Below, one piece after another: positions 21,804-21,994 of a DNA stretch of 21,994 nucleotides. Under the pieces are notes generated by a model. It worked only from the letters and a program-made list of their open reading frames with translations, searched no databases and was not told where the DNA came from. The DNA is from Planctomycetota bacterium (GTDB lineage Bacteria > Planctomycetota > Phycisphaerae > Phycisphaerales > UBA1924). Position 1 is the stretch's first letter, and each line of letters begins with the position of its first letter. The stretch is from assembly GCA_023432465.1 (NCBI GenBank), contig JAEYUO010000137.1, positions 1 to 21,994 on the forward strand. The letters run 5' to 3'. Both the position numbers and the translations under genes were made by a program.

Positions 21804-21874
21804 GGTGGGTGTGATCCGGGTTGGGCGCGCCGGTGGACGGGAGCACAACGAGGCTCGTGGCGGGATGATGCGGG

Positions 21875-21903
21875 AGGGTAGGTTTGTTGAGATTCATTCG
21901 CAA
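21875..21903 (-). promoter_or_regulatory. Candidate feoA promoter with overlapping Fur-box-like operator
   Basis: TGAGATTCATTCGCA (21888-21902) matches the 7-1-7 Fur pattern TGATAATnATTATCA at 10-11 of 14 defined positions and is itself a 5-of-7 inverted repeat. On the minus strand TTGCGA (21903-21898), 17 bases and TACCCT (21880-21875) can serve as promoter boxes, so the operator would cover the -35 and spacer, as expected for iron-dependent repression. The site is 72-85 bases upstream of the feoA start. From 21904 to the right edge I see nothing else. Confidence 0.5.
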
Positions 21904-21994
21904 CTACCGGTCGTGAGGGAGGATACAGGATCAATGTATCTTCTATCTGGTGCGGGAGCCAGCGTGCGGGAGTGCAGCGGGGGGAGGGGGAGCG

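Overview
The window looks like chromosomal DNA of a GC-rich planctomycete, most likely of the Phycisphaerae/Phycisphaerales. This is inferred from three lineage-style traits: a secreted protein ending in a PEP-CTERM-like sorting tail (VPAPG, hydrophobic stretch, RRRR); three membrane proteins carrying the same zinc ribbon (CxxCGY[DS]L ... CPECG), one of them FeoB; and intergenic spaces filled with palindromes and simple repeats. No tRNA, rRNA or CRISPR array was seen.

Layout. 1-126: end of an IS3-type insertion sequence that cuts off a type III-like DNA methyltransferase gene (124-1242, minus); this is a low-GC, acquired-looking corner. 1398-2273: a strong promoter directly in front of an unrecognised HTH-like gene, probably leaderless. 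2355-4363 (minus): a folate pair, pabB and a Nudix hydrolase resembling dihydroneopterin triphosphate pyrophosphatase. 4412-7429: pyruvate phosphate dikinase with promoter, leader hairpin and terminator. 7616-8660: PEP-CTERM-like exported protein with promoter and terminator. 8761-9653: PAS/LuxR-type regulator with terminator. 9708-12142: two overlapping zinc-ribbon membrane protein genes (minus), bracketed by two copies of a 49-bp palindromic repeat. 12153-13491 (minus): exported protein with a thioredoxin-like domain whose CxxC has become VKAS. 13723-14568 (minus): trpC. 14707-16152: CPBP protease and LEA-type lipoprotein, a likely operon. 16168-17815: divergent VOC protein and fatty-acid desaturase. 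17838-17923: short tandem repeats. 18066-18795: a compact mobile unit, a Y1 (HUH) transposase gene between two inverted ~135-bp arms, each made of four small hairpins. 18827-21903 (minus): iron-uptake operon feoA-feoB-small membrane protein behind a Fur-box-like site.

How the genes work together. Most of the window is small independent transcription units closed by similar GC-rich terminators. Real functional groupings are the feo operon, the pabB/Nudix pair (folate) and the CPBP/LEA pair (envelope). The strongest candidate for something undescribed is the hairpin-array/transposase unit at 18.07-18.80 kb, where stem sequences differ between the two arms but pairing is kept. Next in interest are the zinc ribbon inside FeoB, the Cys-rich FeoA, and the CxxC-less thioredoxin domain.
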